From Branchiostoma lanceolatum (lineage: Eukaryota > Chordata > Leptocardii > Amphioxiformes > Branchiostomatidae), in contig NC_089723.1 of the NCBI RefSeq assembly GCF_035083965.1, positions 39,563,193 through 39,627,192 of the forward strand: a stretch of 64,000 nucleotides of DNA. The letters run 5' to 3'. Below are positions 11,401 to 23,400 of the stretch, in pieces. Both the position numbers and the translations under genes were made by a program. The notes beneath the pieces are model-generated. The model saw only the letters and a list, made by a program, of their open reading frames with translations. It was not told the DNA's origin and ran no database searches. The number at the start of each line of letters is the position of its first letter. The stretch's first letter is position 1.

Positions 11401-14400
11401 ATGTGTGAGGCTTCAGTTTTCTTCATTCTTGAATCCTCAGCCTGCTAAGGAAGCTGTTTGGCACCAAATTCTAGTTTATGCAGCAGGGAGAAGGTTAAAA
11501 TGGCCAAACTAATACTCTTCTTCCTTATAGGGAGGACTGCAGTTCACTCTGCAGCCAGAGGGGGCAGCGCTGAGTGTGTAGAGCGATTACTGCAGGTATA
11601 TCAGACATCCAGTCCATTTGATTTTCTCTGTTTTCTGCACACATAAAAACTAATTTGGACGAAAGAGGTTCACATGGAGCAGATGTAATGTTACATCTCC
11701 TTTATAATTACTTATATCTCTTAGACTAGATTCTCGGTGTTCATAATTAACTCAAGACATTTCCCTGTCTTGTACAGAACAAGGTTCCAGTGTCCAGTGA
11801 GGATACAGATGGAATGAGCCCTCTGCACCATGCAGGTAACATTTACAATTTCAACTTTGTCATAACAGAACTAGCTGGAGCCTTAGACTTAGTTATATAT
11901 AAGCTAATGTATTACTTATAAGTAATTTACCATAATACATTACAGTAACAGCTATAGCTAAGTTTGGACCTACATATATATCTTAGTTTTGAATAAATGT
12001 ATAGATAATGGTGTCTGCTGTCAATGTACTCTCTTAGATTATGCAAGAAGTAGTAGTGGATTACAGCATTGTTTTTGACGTATCTGTATCTATATGACTG
12101 TGTTTACTGACTTGTGTGAAGTCTTCTGTCGCTGAATGCCTTGTTCTAGATGTATAACCTGTAGTTTATTGTCCCTATGTGTAGCTATAGGAGGCCACAT
12201 CTCAGCAGCCCTTGTGCTGCTACAGTACCAGGCTCCCATCAATGCTCAGGACAAGGTCAGACATTTGTTTGTTTGTTCATTTGAATTCTAGTAAAAATGA
12301 TTACGTCTAAAACTTGTGAAATTGAAGTTGAAAATTAGCAATTGGGAATGTAGAATTCTATTGTGCTAATTTTCAACTTTCAATTTCGCAACTTTCGGAT
12401 CTAATCATTTTTTAATTTCCTCCTTTGTCAACATCCTAGAGAGAGATGTCTCAAGCTTTTATGCCTCAGCATTGATGCATGCAGAACTGATGATTGATTG
12501 CTTGGTTGAAAGATAGATCGATTGATTGATGGCTGTGTGCTATTACATGCAGGAGGGTAAGACGCCCCTGATGCATGCGGCCAGTCTGGGACATGTGAAC
12601 TGATGTTTGATTGATTGATTGATAGATTAATTGATTGATTGATTACTGTGTGATATTACATGCAGGAGGGTAAGACTCCCCTGATGCATGCGGCCAGTCT
12701 GGGACATGTGAACATGGTGAAGCTTCTGGTGGACCAGGGGGCAGACATGAATGCACAGGACGGAGTTACGAACAGGTGAGACTTTGCAGCAAGTCTGCTC
12801 TTCTTCTTCTTGGTTTCTCCCATCGTTCAGGGCGGATAAGTGTGTTTTCAATAGCTATATCTCTTGAGTTATTTGTTACTTCATCCCAAAGGGAGTAAGG
12901 TATTGTTTTTGTCTTATCTGTCTGTCTATGGCAGATAGGGAGGGATGGAGGAGGACCATGAACACTGAGTCGTGAACTTGTCACAACCTGATGATGATGT
13001 CTGTCTGCATGTGTGTCTGTCTGCCTGTGCATCTGTCTGTCTGTGTGTCTGTCTGCCTGTGCATCTGTCTGCCTGTGTGTCTGACTGTCTGTCTGTCTGT
13101 CTGTCTTCCTGTGCGTCTGCCTGTGTGTCTGTCTGCCGGTGTGTCTGTGTATCTCAATGATTCCCAATTTTCGCAATGCAACAATGTTGTCTCACTGCTG
13201 TTCTTTTCACTTCGCCCAAAGGGAGTGGTATTGGTTTTGGTTTGTTTATTGTCTGTGGGACTGGAAGGGTCACAGTATGGGTAAGGGGGTGAAGTGTGCC
13301 ATCTCTGATTGCCTTGTTCTTACTCTTTTTCCCTGAGACTGCTATTTGGATTACATACAAGGAGGTATGTGGCTGTGGTGCGTCAGTGTTGTGGCTGTGC
13401 TGAAGTCAGTGTTGTGGCTGTGCTGAAGTCAGTGTTGTGGTAGTGCAGTCTGTGTTGTGCACAATGTCATGTTTCAAACTTTGAGCACAGTTGTGGAGCA
13501 CATTTTTGGGATTTACTTCAGTTTCTCCTTATCATAGATCCCATTCCAACTTCTAACTTCAAGTGTTCACTGTCACATATACTGTATTTATGTTTTCAAT
13601 GTGTTGTTACATTCATCTTGCACTTTTGCTGACACTCTACTTTATTTCATGGTTATGTGCACACCAATTTTTTTTCCTGTGCACATGTATATATATATTA
13701 GGTTAGGTGCACCACTGCACCATTGCCAAGAATTGAATTTTCGAGCCCTGGTGAGGTCTGTAACAACCATTTTCCTACACAGGGCCTCACCTGTAGCCTG
13801 TACAATGTACTTTGGGGAGGCTCTGCTAAACCGGCTGGGGTTTCCATTTTTGTTGTCATGGCCTCTAACCAGCTGTCAGCCAATCAGAGAGTCGGCTTTA
13901 TAAAAAAAAACATTTAGGAAATTCTCTGATTGGCCTGACAGCTGGTCACACAAGTTAGCAGAGCCTCCCAAAGTTATACTGTATAGGCAAGGTTATTCCT
14001 AGGAGAAAGGTAACAATATGTGTACGTGCGTTGATGAAGGTTAGACATCCAGGTGATAAGATATGCCAAAAACAGTTACTCAAGCAACTGGATAAACTTT
14101 TTTAAATTTTCCAAAATTTTATCCAGTAACTGTTGCTTCAGAGTATATTTTTGAAATATGTGACAGTACGTATTTGTGAACTGATGACTATGTTGTGTCC
14201 CCCCTGAAAAATTATCTAGTGATTTACCAACCTGATGAAACTATTCAAGGATGTAAGTAATAACTGTTGTGTTGTCCCCCCTTCCAGTACTGCCTTGATG
14301 CAGGCGTGTGAGCGCGGGAACACAGACGTGGTGGAGCTGCTGGTGCGGAAGGGGGCAAAGGTCGACCCGCAGGACGTGCTCGGGCAGACCGCGACGGACT

Positions 14401-17400
14401 ACGCCAAGTCGGCCGGGCACACCGGGCTCATCTCTGTACTGGAGATGGCGCCTTCCACGGCGACCTGGGACATAGATGGTAACAGTAACACACATACTTC
14501 TTGCAATCTTTATCTAAGAGAACTTGGTCATGCTACAACAATTTGCAAACTGTCTGCTGCTTGAACAAAATTATCATGACTGTATTTTTGTATGTACCTG
14601 TTATTTTCAACATTGTACATATTACATTATATGACTGCATGTTGCAAAAGAATAGCATAATCAAAATTTTGACTATCCAACTCGCAGGCTTCCTCAGAAT
14701 TCAAAGACCAAACAACTGGATTGCGTGACCGTATAAACATGGTCACAAAATTTGATGCATTAATTCTTGGCATTACAACTCTGTTTTAACTAAAGTATGT
14801 ATGAATGTTGTTGTTTACAGATGAAGAGGAGGAGACCTCAGTAGCCCCAGGAGAGGTGGACTATGTCACTGCCTTTGATGTCTGTAACATGTTGTTGTGA
14901 TGTTTACCGATGGATGTTGTTGTTGTTGTTTACAGATGAAGAGGAGGAGACCTCAGTAGCCCCAGGAGAGGTGGACTATGTCACTGCCTTTGATGTCTGT
15001 AACATGTTGTTGTGATGTTTACCGATGGATGTTGTTGTTGTTGTTTACAGATGGAGAGGAGGAGACCTCAGTAGCCCCAGGAGAGGTGGACTACGTCGCT
15101 GCCTTCGATGTCTGTAACATGTTGTTGTGATGTTTACCGATGGATGTTGTTGTTGTTGTTTACAGATGGAGAGGAGGAGACCCCAGTAGCCCCAGGAGAG
15201 GTGGACTACGTCGCTGACTTTGATGCGTCGGACGAGTCTCGTCCCTCCAGCCCACGGAGGGCCTCCACATCACCTTTAAAACAAGAGGTGAGTTTGCCCG
15301 TCCCTTCAGTTCTTTGTTCGTTCTCTTTTCCCTTGTAGTGCCTAGTGACACATACTGTGACATAGGGCAGCAAGTTTCTCTACTGTTTCTGTAGCAGGGT
15401 ATATTTTATAGGGAGGGGTTGCTAGCTGCTCCTCTTTTAACGTGCTGGAGGCACCTCCTCAAACATGGGACCCCCGTTTTACGTCCCTTCCATAAGATGG
15501 TTGCAGCCGCAACCGAGATGTCCTTAGCTTCCCCGGACTTGAACCAGAGTCTCTCAGTTATTAACTAAGTGGAAACAGGAACTCAACCGTGAGGCTGCTA
15601 CCAAATGATCTATATAGAGACTTTCCTGAGCTCGAGTTTAAACCCATGTTTAAACTTTGAGCTTTGGTCATATTCGTTGATTGCCAGAAGGCCACCAAAT
15701 TTAAAACTACCCAGAGACTCCAGAGTATTTTTCAACTGAAAATGTACCCCATCACATTTGTCAGGACTCTGGGGCTTGCGAACATCGGCTGATCTCTTGA
15801 TCGCTTGATGATCAAGAGAACAATGAGTTTGTCACTGGTAATAATGTCCTTTAAAGCTCCTAGACTTGTCGATTGATTTTCCTGCTGTGACATGGGAATA
15901 TTGATTAATCAAATCGACCAAACAAACCCTTAGAATAAACATTGAAATCAATACGTTGATGAAAGTTAGACATCCAGGTAGTAAGATACGCCAAAAATAA
16001 TTACTTTATTGAAATCAATATCATACTGTTTTTTGAACATTGAACTGATTCTTGAACATTTGAACTGTTGTTTGAACTTTGAACTGTATTTTTGTCCTAG
16101 TATGCACTAGATTGACTGACAGGAGTGTTAGTATAATTTGGTAAGAATGTAAGCCATTGTTCATGTGTGTGTCCCACAGGTAGTATCCGTGGACAGCGGG
16201 CAGTCCTCTCAGCACACCATGACCAACTCTGCCTCCGCTGTGATGTGTGTTCATGTGTGTTCATGTGTGTACATGTGTGTTCATGTGTGTTCATGTGTGT
16301 TCATGTGTGTTCATGTGTGTTCATGTGTGTTCATGTGTGTGTACTGTAGGTGGTATCAGTAGACAGCGGGCAGTCCTCCCAGCACACCATGACCAACTCA
16401 GCCTCCGCTGTGACGGACAGGGGCAGCCGGGACTCACTCCTACAGGTACGGCAGTCAAACATTAGTGAATAGTTTCATCATGTTTGTAAATCAATTGATA
16501 GAAAAGTTCTTGTACTCAACCAAAATGGAAATTTGTAGCCTGGAGTCTTGTCTTTTTAGCTTCCAATAGTTGCCACTCTTGGAATGGGACTAAAGCTAAT
16601 AAGACAGACTCCAGGCCAGAAAATTTGCTGTTCTTCAGTGTTTTTCAGTCAATTATGACAAATCCTCCAATCATGCACTAAACTATGATCGCCATGAAAT
16701 CCTTGAAATGTCTTCACTCCTTGCCATTGTCCTTCCAGGAGTTGGAGGAGGAGAATGAGATGCTGAACGAGGAGGTGAACAAGCTGAGAGCTGCTCAGCA
16801 GGAGGCCACGGATATGTTACACAGGCTCCAGGACGAGATGGAACAACAGCAGGTAAATAAATAAACAAACAAATAAACAGGAGGCCACGGACATGCTACA
16901 CAGGCTTCAGGACGAGATGGAACAACAGCAGGTAAATAAATGAACAAACAAATAAACAGGAGGCCACGGACATGTTGCACAGGCTCCAGGACGAGATGGA
17001 ACAACAGCAGGTAAATAAATAAACAAACAAATAAACAGGAGGCCACGGACATGCTACACAGGCTTCAGGACGAGATGGAACAACAGCAGGTAAATAAATA
17101 AACAAACAAATAAACAGGAGGCCACGGACATGTTGCACAGGCTCCAGGACGAGATGGAACAACAGCAGGTAAATAAATAAACAAACAAATAAACAGGAGG
17201 CCACAGACATGCTACACAGGCTTCAGGACGAGATGGAACAGCAACAGGTAAATAAACAAACAAATAAATAAATAAGCAGGAGGCCACGGACATGCTGCAC
17301 AGGCTTCAGGAGGAGATGGAGCAACAACAGGTACAGTTTGTTTGTTTGAATCTTTGTTTATTAATGAGAAACTTTACATTGAGATCATATTAGGGAAAAG

Positions 17401-20400
17401 GCTAAGGGTCAGGCAAAATATAACAAAGATACATGATTGATTACATGATTAAAGTCCCATTAAATCAATAAACATCCATATACATGCATGGGGCAATATG
17501 TACTAGGTTTCCTGATGTATACATGTAGATACTTTAAGTAACAGAATTAAACCCTGTTGCCAGTAACCCTTTCTCTGCAGTAGCTAGTTCTTTATAGCTA
17601 AATTTAAAACTTAATAAATTAGTATAATACCAGTAAGCACCTTTGTGTTTGGGGAGACAGTGAGTATTGTTGTGTCTTCTCTTCTTGTGTGTTAGTGAGT
17701 TCATAATGCTCTCCCCATTGCAATTTATTTTTGTGAAATTCAATGTGTATTTTATTGCTCTTGATGTAGAATTCTGACGCTGAAGAAAAGTTTGAAGATG
17801 AGAAGAAGAAACGGATGGAGATGGAAGAAGAAATCAAACTTCTGAAGGCACAACTCTCAACCTACCAGGTCTGTTAGTCTCCCCATAGTGCTGCAGCTCC
17901 CTCTTGCAGCTAAGCTGTGTACTGCAAGAAGGGAAGCTATGACAGTCATACATGCACATGTACATGTCACTTAAAGCTATTTCACCTAAGACGCTCTGTT
18001 GTATGAAAGATGTACAGTTACTTCAACTTTTCTATTACAGTTTATACAATGTTACGTATGTTATTTTTCATATGTTTTAAAGTTTTGTCATTTGTGAATA
18101 GTCTCATCAGGTTGGTAAAATACTGGATAACAAACTTCTTTGTAAACAACCAGTAAATAACCACCTGATGTTTTGGTGACTGTCACCTTCCTCAGGGCAG
18201 TACTGACTGGTTCTACCTCGCACTGCTGGTAGCTATAGGTGTCACTGCTGTAGTTTGAAGAATGCAACAAGAAAATTAACACCAGTCATGAACCGTGATG
18301 AGGAGGATATAAACTCAGTCTCATTTGGGACCAAAATATTACAAGTCCGTACCACCAAAATGTTAGCAGGTGATTATGTACTGGTTGTGTGTAAAGAACT
18401 TTATTATCACGTCCTTTGTGTGTAAAGAACTTTATTATCACGTCCTTTGCCATATCCCCATTGCTGATTTCGAAGCTGACATAACAATGCCCCCCCCCCC
18501 CCCTCCAGCCGGAGGATGATGATGATGACAAGGACAGTGACTCCTGGGGAGACAGCGATGATGATGACCTGTTTGACCTTCCTGGTAAGTGATGATTGAT
18601 CAATCAATTAATCAATTGCCTGCACACATCATACTGATGCATGGCGGCTGTAGACATCTCTCTCCAGGATGTTCTACTTTTGGTATATACAGGAGCTCCA
18701 GTTACATGTATCTCTGCTGGCTTCTATCTCTATGAGTATGTGGTAGACTTGGTCCTTCCACCTTCCTCTTAGACGTCCTCTAGGATGCTTCTGGGTTGGG
18801 TCTGGATCTAAGTTGAACATCAGCGGGTGAAAATCATCAAACCTGTGCAATAAAGAATTCACTGAATCATCAACTTTTCCAGGGGAAAGTAAACTACAGT
18901 CTGCCATTGATGATAACGATTGTTTGTGACATGCGAATCTCATTTCCTATCATGGTTCTGCAGGAACAGAAAAAACAGGCACCAGTTCCAGTAAGCAGAA
19001 GCCAGCCGGCGGTGAGGACCCCCAGCTGGTGGCCTTGCTGCGTAGTCAGGTGGTCTCACTCAGGCTGGAGAACGACAGGCTCAAGGAACAACTGGAGGTA
19101 AGGCTGGGACAAAAGAACTTACTCAGCTGTGTAGGTAGGGAAATTGTCACTCTCAAACTGTGACCAAATCATGGACAGGAGTGACACATTGAAGATAAGA
19201 AGTACAAAGAATTATGTACAAAGTTCTGTAAATTGTGAAATGTGATGAGCAATGATAAATTTTAGAAAGTCTACATTATATGTATTTTTCTATTTGAGTA
19301 CCTGAGGACAGGTATTCTTTGACCTAAGATTGAAAGTTTATAGCTAACATCTATACTTTTATAAGGAACTCAATTAAGACATTTTTGTCAATCAAAGTCA
19401 ACATATCAGTTATACTTAATATACATATCAAATGAAGATTGACTAATTGATTTATTTCTGCATTTTCTTACCTATCTTAACCCTGTATCCCTCCAGCATG
19501 TGGAGGATGGCAAGTCCCCAACCAAAGCTCCCCTTGTCAAGGAAAACGGGTTTCCAGAGTCAGTGCCTTTGTTGGAGTATGAAAGACTAAAAGAGAACAG
19601 CGTGCCTCGATCAGACTTCGACAAACTCAAGTCCGAGACCGTTCCTCTCTCAGAGTTCAACAAACTCAAGAGCAGCTCTGTTTCAATGGAAGACTTCAGG
19701 CAACTACAGGAAGATTCTGTCCCAAGGGAAGAATACGACAGACTCAAGACGGAAATGATTTCTCTGGAAGAATACAACAAATTGAAAGCAGAAACCGTCT
19801 CTCTTGTTGAATATGAGAAACTCCAAGCTGACACAGTTCCTAAGTCAGAGTTTGAGAGGATGAAATCTGAGCTCATCTCCCTCTCACAGAGCAGTAAAGA
19901 CGATGCAGAAACCGTCCCACTCGAACTGTACGACAAGCTAAGAGAAGAAACGGTGCCGAGAGCAGATTACGAGAAACTCCAGTCAGAAACAGTCCCCCTT
20001 GTGCAGTATGAGAAACTCAAGGCAGACATGGTGCCACGAGAAGAACTGGAGAAACTTAAGACAGAGATGGTCCCTAAGGAAGATGTGGAAGAGTTGAAGA
20101 CGTTCATGGTGAGTCTTGAGGAGTTTGAGGAGCTTAAGGAGGCCAACGACTCGGAGGTGGACTTCTTGTCTAAGAAGGTGGAGGAGACAGAGAGGCAGTG
20201 CAAGGAAGCCAACACAATGGTGAGGTCTTATTTGTTGTTTATGTTCATCATGATCAGTGAAGACATTTTATTGTGTGCTGAGCATTTATCAGCTTGCAAT
20301 AATGATTAGGATTAGTATTGCAGTACGTTGTTTCGTAAAGTTTAACTTTAGAACTTTAAGCTTTGTGTACTGTATGACACCTCATTGATTCTGGTTCACA

Positions 20401-23400
20401 CTGGGTATTGAACTAAAGTAAAGTAAGCATGGTAAAGCTCAATGTTTTACCTTATTTCAGTTGTTTTCTCTTTTAAGTAAATATCTTCTGCTGCTTTGTA
20501 GGTGAAGAAGTTGGAAGATGACAATGCTTCATTGACCAGGAAGTTAGAAGACCAGGTATCCCCAAGTAAAGTCCTGGCTGACAAGAATTCCCAACAGGTA
20601 AGTTTCCTCTGCTGCTGTTTAAGCTTCGAATGATGCGATCTCTGGTCCCCTTCTTCAACTTAGGTAAACCTCAAGTACAGGATGTTAGAGGATAGCAAAG
20701 CTACATACATGTATAAGGCTCAAAAGCCTTATATGCTAAATATACCCCAAAGTCAAGTTATCACATGTATTGCACCAGTACCGGTATGTCATGATTTACG
20801 ACTCCTGTAGATGTTTGAAAACTGTTTTACGATGTACCTTTGACCACAAGCCGTCACATTGTCCATCTACAATATAGACTACAATCATGTAAGAATCAGT
20901 TCTGAGCTAGAGGACTGGTACATTCGTAAGCCTGCCCAAAGCGTGAAGACTTTTCGCGCCCTCCTGCACGCAGTAGAATTACGATTGGGAGAAATAGTAG
21001 GAGTTCACTTAGTAAGTAAGTATCAGGCATTGGCTGCATTGATTGTTTGTTTGCTTGTTTGTTTGTTTGTTTGAACCTTTGTTTATTCATAAAAAGCTCA
21101 AACTCAGCCTTCTGGACATATTTCATTGATGTCAGACAAAATATCATTAGATGTTACCTGTTAGATGTTATCATAAGATTATTTTTGGTATTCTTGGACC
21201 AACAGTTCCCTTACGTATGGTATATATGTTGTCATTGGCTTTCTAGGTTGGTCTGTTATTCTGGTGAACTTTTCTTAGACTAGCAAGATCTGTCTTGTTC
21301 CTGTTTCATAGTGTAATCATGTGAATGACTTGTTTTCCTCGGTGATAACATAATCGGCATTGTTTGGATATAGTAAGAATCAGTTTTATCAAATGCCTTC
21401 CAGGTGAAAGAGCTGAACAGTAAGATCACACAGTTACAAGAGTTCAACGAGGAGCACGTAGAAACCGTCAAAATCACCAAAGAGCTGCTTCGAGAGAAGG
21501 AGAAAGAGAACAGAGAACTCAAACAAGAGGTGAAGTCGCTTCAACGGGACGCCAACAACTCACAAGAGGAAGTCACGCTGCTGAAGGAACAACTCAAGAC
21601 AGAAACAGACGCCGCAGCTTCTAAACACGCCGAGCAGGAAAATGCAGTCAAAGGCATGAAACAGGAGGTCAAGTCGCTGGAGTCACGGGTGAAGAAGTTG
21701 ACAGAGGAAAGCTTACAGCTTAAAGACCAGTTGAAGGATCGGGAGAAAGACTCGGCCGACAAAGTAGCCGAGGAGGAGAACCATCTGTTGGAGTTGGAGA
21801 CACTCAGTTTTGAGTTAGAAACGACAAAGCAGGATAAAAATAAACTAGAAAAGCAGCTAAAGTTGCTCCAGGAGGAAGCCTCCATGAGGAAAGCAGACGA
21901 AAACCAACAGTTGGAAGAGATCGACAGGCTGAAAGACGAAATCCAGGGGTTGAAATCAGAGAACATGCAGTCTAAGGAAAAACTGAGGGACCTCGAAGAG
22001 GAGAATTCACTGAAAGCAACGTTTGTGGAAAAAGAAGCCATCCAAACGCAGTCCCTAAAAGATAAGATCGAGTCAGTAGAAGGGGAAAACCTCGACTTGA
22101 AGGTAGAGTTAGAGGAAGCAAAAGACGTCACAGCTCAGCTGAACGACAGAATAAAAGAGCTACAAGAGGAGAAGATGACAAAAGTTGGAGAAGCGGAGAA
22201 GAGGGAATCTGTGCAAATGCAGTCTCTGCGGGACCAGATTAACACTTTGCAGCAGCAGAATAAGGACCTTCAGGTGAGTTATGTTTTGTTCCCATTCAAT
22301 TTGGTTTGGCTTGAACACATGGTTACATGTACAACTAAGGTTGCCCAACTAGCAGATAGCTATTGTCAAGGGCTAACCCTGGGAAAAAATATTCACAATA
22401 AAGCCTCACAAAGGTGAATTGTGATTAATTTTGCAAAGATCTGTTCTTGGATGAAGAAACGACAAATTTGCGGAATCTGGCAAATCAATGTCCCCAAATT
22501 TAAACTTGAATTGCCAATTTCTCAGCCATACAACATCCAATTTGCTTGCTTGCTTGCTTGCTTACTTGCTTGCTTATGTCGAGACATCCAATTTACTGCA
22601 AACAAAAATCATTTTGTCTCTTTCACTGAGCTCTTTCAGATAAACCAAATGGTAAATGGCTAGTAACAACAACTTTGATATTTTGTCCAACACCCCAAAT
22701 GCAATACAGGAGAATCTGAGCAGCCAAGAGGGGAGGATGAAGGAAGCTCGGGACATCAACACCCAGCTGGGCACGCGGGTTCAGGAGCTGGAGAGGGAGC
22801 GAGCGCTCAGGATCATCGGGGAGGAGACAGAGTCCAACCAGCTGAAGTCACTCAAGGGCCAGGTACAATAGACCTTTCTCACGCGGCGGCCATGATAGAA
22901 TGAAAATGAGGCCCTTGTGGCAAACATTAGACCGATCCTAACTGTCAACCATATGGGACTAGGTGAAGGTGAACTGTCAATCACAATTACCAGTTTAGCC
23001 AATGATTACCTGATAATTAGAGAATCGACCAATGAGGAAGTGGCTGCATGACCGTCAAATATTTGCATTTCTATGTTTTTATTTTGCATTTCTACGTTCT
23101 GACAGAGGAGGGCGGAGACTCTGGGATCGGTCAACGAAGCTCTAAATTGCTGCATCTTTTTTGTACATTACATTAGTTGTAATATTGATACTTGGATATC
23201 ATATTTTAAAACTTAAAGTGATTTAGGAGGAAAACTAAATCTGTACATTATTTTTGCTTCTTTGCCTCATTGGCCTCGTCTTCATTCTATCATGTCCGCC
23301 GTGTGAGAAAGGTGTATTCAATCTAGAATCCACAGATATCCTAGAATGCAAAAGCCATTGGTTCGAACGGGGAGTTAGAGAAGCAATATATGAGAGAATG

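Noticed and set aside
16795..17293. Minus-strand frames encoding Cys/Leu/Phe-rich, membrane-like repeats
   Set aside because: They are the complement of the 51-nt exon modules and their AT-rich spacers, and the plus-strand coiled-coil reading is supported by splice phase.
19472..20215. Long minus-strand Ser-rich frames
   Set aside because: Antisense shadows of the 13-residue repeat exon; Ser-rich because the sense strand is Glu/Lys-rich.
21541..22131. Minus-strand 196-codon Ser/Phe-rich frame
   Set aside because: Antisense of coiled-coil exon 17.
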